Notes under the pieces: model-generated
Told to the model about the DNA's origin: nothing
Seen by the model: the letters and a program-made list of their open reading frames with translations, nothing else
Database searches by the model: none
Origin: Lentisphaerota bacterium
GTDB lineage: Bacteria; Verrucomicrobiota; Kiritimatiellia; PWTM01
Assembly: GCA_016873715.1 (NCBI GenBank)
Contig: VGWF01000030.1
Coordinates: 1 to 38,477, forward strand
Direction of reading: 5' to 3'
DNA: 38,477 bases
Program-made: the position numbers and the translations under genes
Shown here: in pieces, positions 6,205-14,662 of the stretch
Numbering within the stretch: position 1 is the first letter of the stretch
Layout: every line of letters begins with the position of its first letter

Positions 6205-7593
6205 ATGACCCCTCCTTCGCCGCTCCATCTCCGCGTGGCCGCGCGGGCGAGCCGGCTGTCGCGCGCACAGACCGGCGAGGCGCTCCGGGCCGTACGCGCG
6301 GCCCTGCCCCCGGAAACCCTCTTCGAGGTCTTCCACCTCGACACGCCCGGCGACCGCGACAAGCGGACGCCGCTCTCCGACCCCTCCGTCCCGGACGACT
6401 TCTTCACGCGCGACCTCGACAAGGTCGTCCTCGACGGCTGCTGCGACCTGACCGTGCACTCCGCCAAGGACCTGCCCCGGCGCACGCCCCCCGGCCTGGC
6501 GGTGGCCGCGATCCTGCCCTGCGCCGACCCGCGCGACGCGCTCGTCCTGCGCGCCGGGCTCGCCTCCGCGGCCGGCGCGCGGACCGTGGGCACCAGCAGC
6601 CCCCGCCGCGACGCCGCGGTGCGCGCCCTCTGCCCGCACGCCGAACCGCGCCCGCTGCGCGGCACCATCGACGAACGGCTCGCCGCCCTCGACCGCGGCG
6701 ACTACGACGCGGTCGTCATCGCCGCCTGCGCCCTCGAACGCCTCGGCCTCGCCGGACGCATCGCCGCCTTCGTCCCGGGAGAGACCACGCCCCTCCAGGG
6801 CCACCTGGCCCTGGTCACGCGCGCGGACGACGACCGGCTGGCCGGCCCGTTGCGCGGCCTCGACTTCCGCCGGCATCTCTTCGACTCGCCCGACGCCGGA
6901 CCCGCGGCGACGGCGGGCGCGGACGCGACCCCGGCGACCACGCTCTTCCTCGGAACGCATCCCGGGCACTTCCCGCACCTCGCGCCGCTCCTGCCGTGGC
7001 CGATGATCCGCCTCGCCCCGCGGCCGCTGGAGGAGCGGACCGCGCTGCTCGATCGCCACCTCGACGGCTGCGCCTCGGTGGCCTTCGCCTCGGCCTTCGC
7101 CGCGCGCGCCTTCGTGCATGCGCTCCTGCACGCGCGCGACGCGCGCGCGGCGGCGCGCCGCGCGCTGCTGGCCGTCGGCCCGGCGACCGCCGACGCCCTG
7201 GAGCGGCTCGGGTTCCGCGCCGATGCGGTCGTCCACGACTTCGGCGGCATCGCGTCCCTCGCGCCGCGCGCGGCGGAGATCGCCCGCGGCCGGTGCCTCT
7301 ATCCCTGCTCCTCCGCCTCGCCCGCCACGGACCGCATCCGCACCCTCGCCGCGCACGGGATCGAACTGGTGCCCGCCGTGTTCTACGACACGGTCGAGGC
7401 CTGCCCGGGGCCGCTGCCGGACGGTCCCTTCGGCCGCGTTTTTTTCACAAGTCCGAGCACCGTCCGCTCGTATTTCGGGCATTATCCCGCCGAGCGGACC
7501 GCACGACGACGGTGGCTGGCCATCGGGGCCTCGACGCTGGCGGCCTTGCGGGCCGAGGGGCTGAACGGGGAGATCGCCGATGAACCGCGTTGA
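6205..7593 (+). CDS. Fusion of truncated porphobilinogen deaminase and uroporphyrinogen-III synthase
   Basis: Residues 8 to about 225 match HemC domains 1 and 2: RVAARASRLS, HSAKDLP (85-91, with the catalytic aspartate D89), DPRDALV, GTSSPRR (129-135), RGTIDERL (162-169) and the QGHLALV stretch. The third HemC domain, which carries the cysteine that anchors the dipyrromethane cofactor, is absent; after LRGLD the chain passes through a short Ala/Gly-rich linker straight into a HemD-like domain (about 252-462, with VAFASAFAAR, VGPATADALE and VFFTSPSTVRSYF). HemC polymerises porphobilinogen to hydroxymethylbilane; HemD closes the ring. How a HemC without the cofactor cysteine primes the reaction is unclear. 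HemC-HemD fusions are known, but this domain loss is unusual. hemB begins 14 bases before the stop. Confidence 0.87.
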   Translation: MTPPSPLHLRVAARASRLSRAQTGEALRAVRAALPPETLFEVFHLDTPGDRDKRTPLSDPSVPDDFFTRDLDKVVLDGCCDLTVHSAKDLPRRTPPGLAVAAILPCADPRDALVLRAGLASAAGARTVGTSSPRRDAAVRALCPHAEPRPLRGTIDERLAALDRGDYDAVVIAACALERLGLAGRIAAFVPGETTPLQGHLALVTRADDDRLAGPLRGLDFRRHLFDSPDAGPAATAGADATPATTLFLGTHPGHFPHLAPLLPWPMIRLAPRPLEERTALLDRHLDGCASVAFASAFAARAFVHALLHARDARAAARRALLAVGPATADALERLGFRADAVVHDFGGIASLAPRAAEIARGRCLYPCSSASPATDRIRTLAAHGIELVPAVFYDTVEACPGPLPDGPFGRVFFTSPSTVRSYFGHYPAERTARRRWLAIGASTLAALRAEGLNGEIADEPR

Positions 7594-8551
7594 ATTGCAC
7601 CCGGGCTGCGGGCACGAGACGCTCCGCGCGTGGCAGGCCGACGGGCCGCCCGCGGCGGACCGGCTCGTGTGGCCGCTGTTCGTCACCGACCGCGACGACG
7701 CGTGCGAGCCGATCGCCGCGATGCCGGGACAGCACCGGTGGGGCGTCGGACGGCTTCGCGAGGCGCTCGACGGGCCCGTCCGCAACGGCCTCCGCGCCGT
7801 GCTGGTCTTCGGGGTGCCCGGCGGGGCCAAGGACGGCCGCGGCTCCGGCGCCGACTCGCCCGGGTCGCCGGCGGTGCGCGCCCTCGCCGCGCTGCGGGAG
7901 GCCTACCCGGGGCTGCTCCTGATCGCCGACGTCTGCCTCTGCGCCTACACCGACCACGGGCACTGCGGCATCCTGCAGTCCGACGGCACGGTCGACAACG
8001 AGGCCAGCGTCACGCGCCTCGCGGCGGTCGCCGCCGCCTACGCCGCGGCCGGCGCCCACGTCGTGGCGCCGTCGGACATGATGGACAACCGCGTCGCCGC
8101 GATCCGCGCCGCGCTGAAGACCGCCGGCTGCGGCGGCACCGCGATCCTCAGCTACGCCGCCAAGTTCGCCTCGTGCTTCTACGGCCCCTTCCGCGACGCC
8201 GCGCAGTCGCGGCCCGCGTTCGGCGACCGCCGCGCCTACCAGCTTCCGCCCGCGGGGCGGCGGCTCGCGTTGCGGGCCGTCCTCCGCGACGTCGACGAGG
8301 GCGCGGACCTCGTCATGGTGAAGCCCGGCGGCCCCTACCTGGACATCGTGCGCGAGGTGCGCGACGCCGTCCGCGTGCCCGTCCTCGCCTACCAGGTCTC
8401 CGGCGAATACGCGATGCTCCACCACGCCGCCGCCGCGGGCGCGTTCGACCTGCGGACCGCGGTGCTCGAGTCGCTCGACGGCCTCCACCGCGCCGGCGCC
8501 GGCGCCGTCATCACCTACTTCGCGCCCCAGGCGCTGGGATGGGTGCGGTGA
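7580..8551 (+). CDS. hemB: Porphobilinogen synthase (delta-aminolevulinic acid dehydratase)
   Basis: The 323-residue enzyme joins two 5-aminolevulinate molecules into porphobilinogen. The Schiff-base lysines are K195 (SYAAKFAS) and K248 (VMVKPGGPYLD). The cysteine triad of the zinc-dependent type is present in DVCLCAYTDHGHCG (C119, C121, C129). Length and motifs are normal, unlike the two shortened enzymes before it. The start overlaps the hemCD stop by 14 bases and the end overlaps hemL, so translation is probably coupled. Confidence 0.95.
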   Translation: MNRVELHPGCGHETLRAWQADGPPAADRLVWPLFVTDRDDACEPIAAMPGQHRWGVGRLREALDGPVRNGLRAVLVFGVPGGAKDGRGSGADSPGSPAVRALAALREAYPGLLLIADVCLCAYTDHGHCGILQSDGTVDNEASVTRLAAVAAAYAAAGAHVVAPSDMMDNRVAAIRAALKTAGCGGTAILSYAAKFASCFYGPFRDAAQSRPAFGDRRAYQLPPAGRRLALRAVLRDVDEGADLVMVKPGGPYLDIVREVRDAVRVPVLAYQVSGEYAMLHHAAAAGAFDLRTAVLESLDGLHRAGAGAVITYFAPQALGWVR

Positions 8552-9843
8552 ATCCGCCCCCTTCCCTCCGCGCCCGCGCCGAGGCCGTGATGCCGGGCGG
8601 GGTGAACAGCCCGGTCCGCGCGTTCCGCGGCGTCGGCGGCGAGCCGATCCACGCGCGCCGCGCCGAGGGCGCGATCCTGGAGACCGCCGACGGCCGGCGG
8701 CTGGTCGACTTCTGCATGTCGTTCGGGCCGCTGATCCTCGGCCACGCGCACCCGGACGTGACGCGCGCGATCGCGGAGGCGGCGGCGCGCGGCACGAGCT
8801 ACGCGGTCACCACGGAGGCGGAGATCGAGATGGCGGAGACGATCCGCGGCGCGATCCCGTCGGTGGAGAAGGTCCGCCTGGTGAGCTCCGGGACCGAGGC
8901 GTGCATGACCGCCGTGCGCCTCGCGCGCGGCGCGACGGGCCGCAACAGGATCCTCAAGTTCAGCGGCTGCTACCACGGCCACGCGGACGGCCTGCTCGTC
9001 CGCGCCGGCAGCGGCGTGGCGGGTCTCGCCGCGGCGACCTCGGCCGGCATCCCGGCCTCGTACGTCGAGCACACGCTGGTCGCGCGCTACAACCATCTCG
9101 ACGACGTCGAACGCATCGTCGCGGAGTTCGGCTCCGACCTGGCCGCCATCATCCTCGAGCCCGTCGCCGCGAACGTCGGCCTGCTGCAGCCGTACAAGGG
9201 CTTCCTGCGCGAGGTGCGCGACCTCGCCGCCCGCTGCGGCGCGCTGCTGATCTTCGACGAGGTCATCACCGGCTTCCGGCTGACCTTCGGAAGCTACCAG
9301 AGCGTCTGCCGGTGCGGCCTGCGGCCGGACCTCGTCTGCCTCGGCAAGATCATCGGCGGCGGTCTGCCGGTCGGCGCGCTCGGCGGGAGGGCGGACATCA
9401 TGGACCGCCTCGCCCCGCTGGGACCCGTCTACCAGGCCGGCACGCTCAGCGGCAACCCGGTCTCCGTCGCGGCCGGCCTCGCCGCGCTGCGGCGGCTGAA
9501 GTCGGACATGCCCTACGATTCGCTCGCGCAGCGCACCGGGGCCTATGTCGCCGGCCTGGCGGAGGCGGCGAGGAAGGCGGGCGTCACCGTGCAGATCCCC
9601 ACGATCGGCAGTATCTTCTCGCTGTTCTTCATGGACCGGGTCCCGGCCTCGTTCGAGGACATCCAGCAGACGAACGCGGAGCGCTACAAGGCGCTCTTCC
9701 ATTCGCTCCTGGCCGACGGCGTCTACCTGCCGCCGTCCCCGTTCGAGGTGGGCTTCCTGTCCACCGCGCACGACGAGGCCCTGCTCGAGGGCACGCTGCC
9801 GGCGTGGGAACGGGCCTTCGCCGCGGCCGCGCGGGTGGGATGA
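8539..9843 (+). CDS. hemL: Glutamate-1-semialdehyde 2,1-aminomutase
   Basis: This 434-residue PLP enzyme of aminotransferase class III isomerises glutamate-1-semialdehyde to 5-aminolevulinate. Typical sequences are VMPGGVNSPVRAF at the front, SSGTEACMTAVRLARGATGR, FDEVITGFR, the PLP-lysine region CLGKIIGGGLPVGALGG and YQAGTLSGNPV. ATG 8539 overlaps hemB by 13 bases; the GTG at 8548, which forms a GTGA overlap with the hemB stop, is an equally possible start three codons later. It acts directly after HemA. Confidence 0.95.
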   Translation: MGAVNPPPSLRARAEAVMPGGVNSPVRAFRGVGGEPIHARRAEGAILETADGRRLVDFCMSFGPLILGHAHPDVTRAIAEAAARGTSYAVTTEAEIEMAETIRGAIPSVEKVRLVSSGTEACMTAVRLARGATGRNRILKFSGCYHGHADGLLVRAGSGVAGLAAATSAGIPASYVEHTLVARYNHLDDVERIVAEFGSDLAAIILEPVAANVGLLQPYKGFLREVRDLAARCGALLIFDEVITGFRLTFGSYQSVCRCGLRPDLVCLGKIIGGGLPVGALGGRADIMDRLAPLGPVYQAGTLSGNPVSVAAGLAALRRLKSDMPYDSLAQRTGAYVAGLAEAARKAGVTVQIPTIGSIFSLFFMDRVPASFEDIQQTNAERYKALFHSLLADGVYLPPSPFEVGFLSTAHDEALLEGTLPAWERAFAAAARVG

Positions 9844-9864
9844 GGCGGCGACGGGGATCGAACG

Positions 9865-10596
9865 ATGGCGCATGACACGAACGACGGGGCGGCCGTGCCC
9901 GACCTGCGGGAACGCGGGCGCGGGGCGGACGGGCAGCCGGTCTTCAGCGACCGGCGGCTCTGGATCCAGCTGCTCGTGTTCGACGGCGCGTCCGATCCCG
10001 GCCCGCTGGCCCGCGCCCTGGGCGGCTCGCCCGTCCTCGGCGCCCTGTACGCCGACGTGAACCATCCGCGCGGCGTCGGCCTCGCCGTGGCGCACGAGGA
10101 TCCGGAGTTCTTCGCCGGTCCGCTGCGGTCGCTCCTCAACCGCCCGCCGTTCGACGCCCTCGACCTCCGCCCCGGGTTCACGATGCTCGGCCGCACCTAC
10201 GCGCTCGGCCACGAGCCCGACCTCGACCGCGTGCTGCTGACGCGGCCCGTCGAGCGCCTCTGCAACCCCGCGTGGCCCTGGGCGGTGTGGTATCCCGTCC
10301 GCCGCGCCGGCGCGTTCGAGACGCTCGCCCCTTCCGCCCAGCGCGAGATCCTGATGGAGCACGCGCATCTCGGCGCCGCATGGTCGAACGGCGGGTACGC
10401 CCACGACATCCGCCTCGCGTGCCACGGCGTCGACCGGGCCGACAACGACTTCGTGCTCGGCCTCGTCGGGCCGGAGCTTCACCCGCTCTCCGCGATGGTG
10501 CAGGCGATGCGCAGGACGCAGCAGACCTCGCGCTACCTCGCCGGCCTCGGACCGTTCTTCGTCGGCCGCGCGGTGTGGCAGTCCCGACCCGCATGA
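9865..10596 (+). CDS. hemQ: HemQ-like coproheme decarboxylase (chlorite dismutase family)
   Basis: The 243-residue protein has two ferredoxin-like halves of the chlorite dismutase family. The C-terminal half is recognisable from YPVRRAGAFETL, REILMEHAHLGAAW, NDFVLGLVG and RRTQQTSRYLAGLGPFFVGR. In this context, between hemL and hemE, it is best read as HemQ, which decarboxylates coproheme to heme b in the coproporphyrin-dependent route. The alternative of true chlorite detoxification is unlikely because its neighbours are all heme genes. The proximal heme histidine could not be placed with certainty. It begins 21 bases after hemL, and its TGA overlaps the hemE ATG. Confidence 0.8.
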   Translation: MAHDTNDGAAVPDLRERGRGADGQPVFSDRRLWIQLLVFDGASDPGPLARALGGSPVLGALYADVNHPRGVGLAVAHEDPEFFAGPLRSLLNRPPFDALDLRPGFTMLGRTYALGHEPDLDRVLLTRPVERLCNPAWPWAVWYPVRRAGAFETLAPSAQREILMEHAHLGAAWSNGGYAHDIRLACHGVDRADNDFVLGLVGPELHPLSAMVQAMRRTQQTSRYLAGLGPFFVGRAVWQSRPA

Positions 10597-11654
10597 GCGA
10601 CGGCCCCCCCAGTGATCCGCGCGCCACGCGCCTCCTCCGCGCCTGCCGGCGCGAGCCGGTCGACCGCACGCCGGTGTGGCTGATGCGGCAGGCCGGGCGC
10701 TACATGCCGGAGTACCGCGCGCTGCGCGCCCGCCACTCGATGCTCGACCTCGTCCGCACGCCGGACCTGGCCGCGCAGATCACGCTCCAGCCCGTCGACG
10801 CCTTCGAGGTCGACGCGGCGATCGTCTTCGCCGACATCCTCCCGCTGCTCGACGGCCTCGGCCTCGGGCTGGAGTTCGTCGCCGGCGAGGGGCCGCGCAT
10901 CCCGCGCCCCGTGCGGACGGCGGCGGACGTCGACCGCATCGCCGTGCGCCCCGCGGAGGAGACGCTCGGCTTCACGCTGGAGGCCGTCCGCCTCGCGCGG
11001 CGCGCGCTCGCGGGCCGCGTGCCCCTGATCGGCTTCTCCGGCGCGCCGTTCACGCTCGCGTGCTACGCGATCGAGGGCGGATCGTCGCCGGACTTCCCGC
11101 TGGCGCGCCGCTTCCTGCGCGAGCAGCCCGCCGCGTGGGCCGCGCTGATGGAGAAGCTCGCGGCCGCGGTGGGCGACTACCTCGCCGCCCAGGTCCTCGC
11201 CGGCGCGCAGGCGGTGCAGCTGTTCGACTCGTGGGCGGGACGGCTGACGGCGGACGAGTACCGTGCGTCGGTCCTGCCGTTCAGCGCCGCGGCGCTCCGC
11301 CGCGCGGCGGACGGCGGCGTGCCGGTGATCCACTTCGCGACCCAGTCCGCCCACCTCCTGCCGCTGCTGCGCGAGGCGGGCGGGACGGTCTTCGGCGTCG
11401 GCAACGATGTCCCGATCGACGAGGCCTGGCGCCGGCTCGGCGACGGCGTCGCCGTGCAGGGCAATCTCGACCCCGACTCGCTCCTGGGGCCGGAGGACGC
11501 GATGCTGCGGCGGGCGGCGGACGTTCTCGACCGCGCCGCCGGGCGCCCCGGCCACATCTTCAACCTCGCCCACGGCGTGAAGAAGGAGACCGACCCGGCG
11601 CGCGTCCGCGCCCTGGTCGATTTCGTCCACGCCCCGCCGCGCACCCCCCGCTGA
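10593..11654 (+). CDS. hemE: Uroporphyrinogen decarboxylase
   Basis: The 353-residue TIM-barrel enzyme removes four acetate carboxyls from uroporphyrinogen III to make coproporphyrinogen III. The N-terminal signature TPVWLMRQAGRYMPEYR, the GFSGAPFTLACYAIEG region and the C-terminal GNLDPDSLL and HIFNLAHGVKKETDP stretches are all intact. It overlaps hemQ by ATGA and ends the operon. The ferrochelatase and the coproporphyrinogen oxidase needed to complete heme are not in this window. Confidence 0.95.
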   Translation: MSDGPPSDPRATRLLRACRREPVDRTPVWLMRQAGRYMPEYRALRARHSMLDLVRTPDLAAQITLQPVDAFEVDAAIVFADILPLLDGLGLGLEFVAGEGPRIPRPVRTAADVDRIAVRPAEETLGFTLEAVRLARRALAGRVPLIGFSGAPFTLACYAIEGGSSPDFPLARRFLREQPAAWAALMEKLAAAVGDYLAAQVLAGAQAVQLFDSWAGRLTADEYRASVLPFSAAALRRAADGGVPVIHFATQSAHLLPLLREAGGTVFGVGNDVPIDEAWRRLGDGVAVQGNLDPDSLLGPEDAMLRRAADVLDRAAGRPGHIFNLAHGVKKETDPARVRALVDFVHAPPRTPR

Positions 11655-11679
11655 CCGGCCCCGGCATCGCCGGCCCCCC

Positions 11680-11709
11680 TTGCATCCGTGTTCGGTCGCC
11701 GGATACACT
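11680..11709 (+). promoter_or_regulatory. Candidate promoter of the N-acetylneuraminate lyase gene
   Basis: TTGCAT (11680-11685), an 18-base spacer and TACACT (11704-11709). TTGCAT recurs as the -35 before HU (16492), and TTGCAG occurs before the PAP2 gene (15942). The leader to ATG 11808 would be roughly 90 bases, ending in a GGGGGGAG ribosome-binding site. Confidence 0.4.
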
Positions 11710-11807
11710 CCGCCCCCGTCGTGGACGCCATCGTTCCGTCCGGCCCCGGGAATGCCGAGGGGCGCCGGGGGATGGCGGGCGGTTGGATGCCGAACCGGGG
11801 GGAGAAC

Positions 11808-12731
11808 ATGAAGAAGCGGATTTCGTTCACCGGGTTGATCGCGGCGGCGCACACGCCGTTCAAGGCCGACGGGGCGCTGAACCTGAAGGCGGTCGAGCGG
11901 CAGGCGGAGCACCTGGCGCGGAACGGCCTCTCGGGGGTGTTCGTCGGCGGGTCGACGGGCGAGAGCCACTCGCTGACGGTCCCCGAGCGCCTCGCCCTGT
12001 CGGAGCGCTGGGCGGCGGTGCTGAAGGGGTCGGCGATGCCGCTGATCGTCCACGTCGGCCACAACTGCACGTCCGACGCCGCGACGCTGGCCGCGCAGGC
12101 CGAGCGCCTCGGCGCGGCCGCGATCTCGGCGCTGGCCCCGTCGTACTTCAAGCCGGGCAACGTCACCCGGCTCATCGAGTGCTTCGCGCCCGTCGTGCGC
12201 GCCGCGCCGCGGACGCCGTTCTACTACTACGACATCCCGTCGATGACCGGCGTCAGCCTGCCGGTCCCCGCGTTTCTCGCCGAGGCCCGCCGCTGGCTGC
12301 CGACGCTGGCGGGCATCAAGTACACCTGCGCGGACCTGATGCAGATGCAGGAGTGCATGCGGGCGGACGGCGGCCGCTGGGACATCCTGTTCGGCGTCGA
12401 CGAGCACCTCCTCGCGGGCCTTGCGCTCGGCGCGCGCGGCGCGGTGGGCAGCAGCTACAACTTCGCGGCGCCGCTCTACCTCCGCCTGATCCGCGCGTTC
12501 GAAGCCGGGGATCTCGCGGCGGCCCGCGAGCAGCAGTGGCGGTCGGTGCGGCTGATCCGCACGCTCGCCTCGCTCGGCTACATGGGCGCCGCGAAGGCGG
12601 TCATGGGGATGCTCGGCGTCGACGTCGGCCCGGCGCGCGCGCCGAACGGCAACCCGTCGCCCGCGCAGCGGCGGCAGCTCCGGAAGGACCTCGAGGCGCT
12701 CGGGTTCTTCGGCTGGATCCGCGGCGGCTGA
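11808..12731 (+). CDS. N-acetylneuraminate lyase-type aldolase (DapA/NanA superfamily)
   Basis: The 307-residue TIM-barrel aldolase has the Schiff-base lysine K171 in GIKYTCADL, the active-site tyrosine region FYYYDIP (138-144) and the GSTGES loop. The sequence FYYYDIPSMTGV, together with LFGVDEHLLAGLALGARGAVGSSYN, resembles the vertebrate-type sialic acid lyase more than bacterial DapA. The expected reaction is cleavage of N-acetylneuraminate to N-acetylmannosamine and pyruvate; another keto-acid sugar remains possible. ATG 11808 follows a strong GGGGGGAG site. It converges with a sulfatase gene 32 bases away. Confidence 0.82.
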   Translation: MKKRISFTGLIAAAHTPFKADGALNLKAVERQAEHLARNGLSGVFVGGSTGESHSLTVPERLALSERWAAVLKGSAMPLIVHVGHNCTSDAATLAAQAERLGAAAISALAPSYFKPGNVTRLIECFAPVVRAAPRTPFYYYDIPSMTGVSLPVPAFLAEARRWLPTLAGIKYTCADLMQMQECMRADGGRWDILFGVDEHLLAGLALGARGAVGSSYNFAAPLYLRLIRAFEAGDLAAAREQQWRSVRLIRTLASLGYMGAAKAVMGMLGVDVGPARAPNGNPSPAQRRQLRKDLEALGFFGWIRGG

Positions 12732-12763
12732 GGGACCCGGCGGCGGCCCGGCGGCGCCCGTCC

Positions 12764-14509
12764 TCAGGCCCCCGGCTTCCCGCCACGGATGAACTCGTCG
12801 CGGGAGAGGTCGCCGCTCTTGTCGGTGTCGAAGGTCGGGAAGCGCTTCGGCGCCTCGTCGGGGTCGGGCTGGCCGTCGAGGAACTCCTCGCGCGTCAGCC
12901 TGCCGTCGCGGTTCTTGTCGCGCTTGTCGAACATGGCGCCGCGGTCCTGGTTCGACCGCCCGCCTCCGGTGCGCCCGCCCTTTCCCCCGGCCTTCGCCCC
13001 GCCCGGCTCGCCACCGTCCTGGACCGGGGGCTTGGCCTCGGGGAACTTCGCGAGGATTGCGCGCAGCCGCGCGACGACGTCGGTCTTCTCGGCGGCGAGG
13101 TTGCGGGTCTCGAGCGGGTCGGACTCGTAATCGTAGAGCTCGAGGACGGCGTCCGCCGCCGGCGCGCCGGGCGCCTTCCATTCGACCAGCCGGTAGCGCG
13201 TCTCGCGCACGGCGCGGCCGATGAGCCCGCCGCCGCGCGGGTAGACGTGCAGCACGGCCTCCTTGGTGGCCGCGGCGGGGTCCTTCAGCGTCGCGACGAA
13301 GCTGCGGCCGTCGAGGCCCGCGGGCACGGGAAGACCGGCGAGTTCGCACAGGGTCGGGTAGAGGTCGACCGTCTCGGCGAGCGCGCCGGTCTTCACGCCG
13401 GTCCGGCCGGCGCCGGGCGCGGCGACGATCAGCGGGATCCGCGCGGCCTGCTCGTAGTTGGTGTGCTTGCACCACATGCCGTGGTCGCCGAGGTGCCAGC
13501 CGTGGTCGCCCCAGAGGACGACGATCGTGTTCGCGGCCAGTCCGGTCGCGTCCAGCGCGTCGAGGACGCGCGCGAGCTGGGCGTCCATGAAGCTCGTCGC
13601 CGCGTGGTAGCCGTGGATGAGGTGCCGCGTGAGCCGGTCGTCCAGATCCCCGACGCGGGGGATGTCGGTGTAGGCCCGCAGTTCGCCCCAGGTGGTCGGC
13701 GCGAACTCCGGCGCGCCCTTCGGCGGCGTGCGGAGTTCCGGCAGCGGGAAGTCCGACTCCTTGTAGAGGTCCCAGTACTTCTTCGGCGCGCAGAACGGCA
13801 GGTGGGGCTTCAGGAAGCCGACGCCCATGAAGAACGGCTCGCCGGGGGTCTTCGCGGCGGTCTGGAGGCGGCGGACGGCCTCGTCGGCGATCTGGCCGTC
13901 GCCGTAGACGTTGTCGGCGACGTCGGCGCATTCCGTCGAGGCGCCCTTCGCCTTGCTCGCCGGCTGCGTCGCCGGGGCGCCCGCGGCGCGGGCCCTGGCC
14001 TGCTCCTGCTTCGTGGCCTCCTGGTTCGCGGGCAGGGCGTAGCCGCCGCCGGGCTTCCAGTGCGGGACGGTCCACGAGGCGGCGTCCTCGTGGTTTCCGT
14101 GGCCGACGTGCATGATCTTGCCCATCGCCTCGGTGCGGTAGCCGTGGGCCTTGAAGTGCTGCGCGACGGTGACGGCGTCGGGCACGGCCTTCCGGAAGTT
14201 CGTGGCGAGGTCGTAGATGCCGATCGTCGCGGGCCGCAGCCCCGTCATCAGCGCGTTGCGCGACGGCGCGCAGACGGCCTGGTTGCAGAACGCGCGTTCG
14301 AAGACGACGCCGCGCGCGGCGAGGCGGTCGATGCCGGGGGTCTTCACGCGCGGATCGCCGTAGCAGCCGAGCAGCGGCTTGAGGTCGTCGACGCAGATCA
14401 GGAGCACGTTCGGCCGCGGGGCCGCCGCGGCGGCGGCGGACGCGGAGCCGGGGGCGAACGGGAGGATCGCGCCGGCCGCCAGCGCGCAGAGAAGGGATGT
14501 CCGGCTCAT
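12764..14509 (-). CDS. Exported type I sulfatase with C-terminal EF-hands
   Basis: The 581-residue protein has a signal peptide (about residues 1-28) and a sulfatase domain of the iduronate-2-sulfatase/choline-sulfatase-like kind. The cysteine to be converted to formylglycine is C80 in CAPSR. Other family marks are NVLLICVDDLKP near the N-terminus, GKIMHVGHG, FLKPHLPFCAPKKYW and WGDHGWHLGDHGMW. A Gly/Lys-rich linker leads to two EF-hand loops, DKNRDGRLTREEF and DTDKSGDLSRDEF, which could bind calcium or, in related PVC proteins, act as a dockerin-like end. It should desulfate a glycan in the periplasm or outside the cell; an anaerobic or aerobic formylglycine-generating enzyme must be encoded elsewhere. 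Confidence 0.9.
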   Translation of the reverse strand: MSRTSLLCALAAGAILPFAPGSASAAAAAAPRPNVLLICVDDLKPLLGCYGDPRVKTPGIDRLAARGVVFERAFCNQAVCAPSRNALMTGLRPATIGIYDLATNFRKAVPDAVTVAQHFKAHGYRTEAMGKIMHVGHGNHEDAASWTVPHWKPGGGYALPANQEATKQEQARARAAGAPATQPASKAKGASTECADVADNVYGDGQIADEAVRRLQTAAKTPGEPFFMGVGFLKPHLPFCAPKKYWDLYKESDFPLPELRTPPKGAPEFAPTTWGELRAYTDIPRVGDLDDRLTRHLIHGYHAATSFMDAQLARVLDALDATGLAANTIVVLWGDHGWHLGDHGMWCKHTNYEQAARIPLIVAAPGAGRTGVKTGALAETVDLYPTLCELAGLPVPAGLDGRSFVATLKDPAAATKEAVLHVYPRGGGLIGRAVRETRYRLVEWKAPGAPAADAVLELYDYESDPLETRNLAAEKTDVVARLRAILAKFPEAKPPVQDGGEPGGAKAGGKGGRTGGGRSNQDRGAMFDKRDKNRDGRLTREEFLDGQPDPDEAPKRFPTFDTDKSGDLSRDEFIRGGKPGA

Positions 14510-14605
14510 CGCATGGGTCTCCGCCCGGCGGCGGTCGCTTCCCGGCCGCCGGACGCGTCCACCCTGCCCTGCGCCGGCTCCGCGATCAAGCCCGGGGTTT
14601 CCGCC

Positions 14606-14635
14606 GTGACGCGGCGGGCGCTCACGGCGTAGGAT
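14606..14635 (+). promoter_or_regulatory. Candidate promoter of the phosphofructokinase gene
   Basis: GTGACG (14606-14611), an 18-base spacer and TAGGAT (14630-14635) lie 27 bases before ATG 14663 in the 153-base divergent gap between the sulfatase and phosphofructokinase genes. Confidence 0.35.
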
Positions 14636-14662
14636 GGCCGCCTTCGACACCCGGAGACCACG

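Noticed and set aside
9865-10596. True chlorite dismutase
   Set aside because: It sits inside the heme operon with translational coupling to hemE, which fits HemQ much better.
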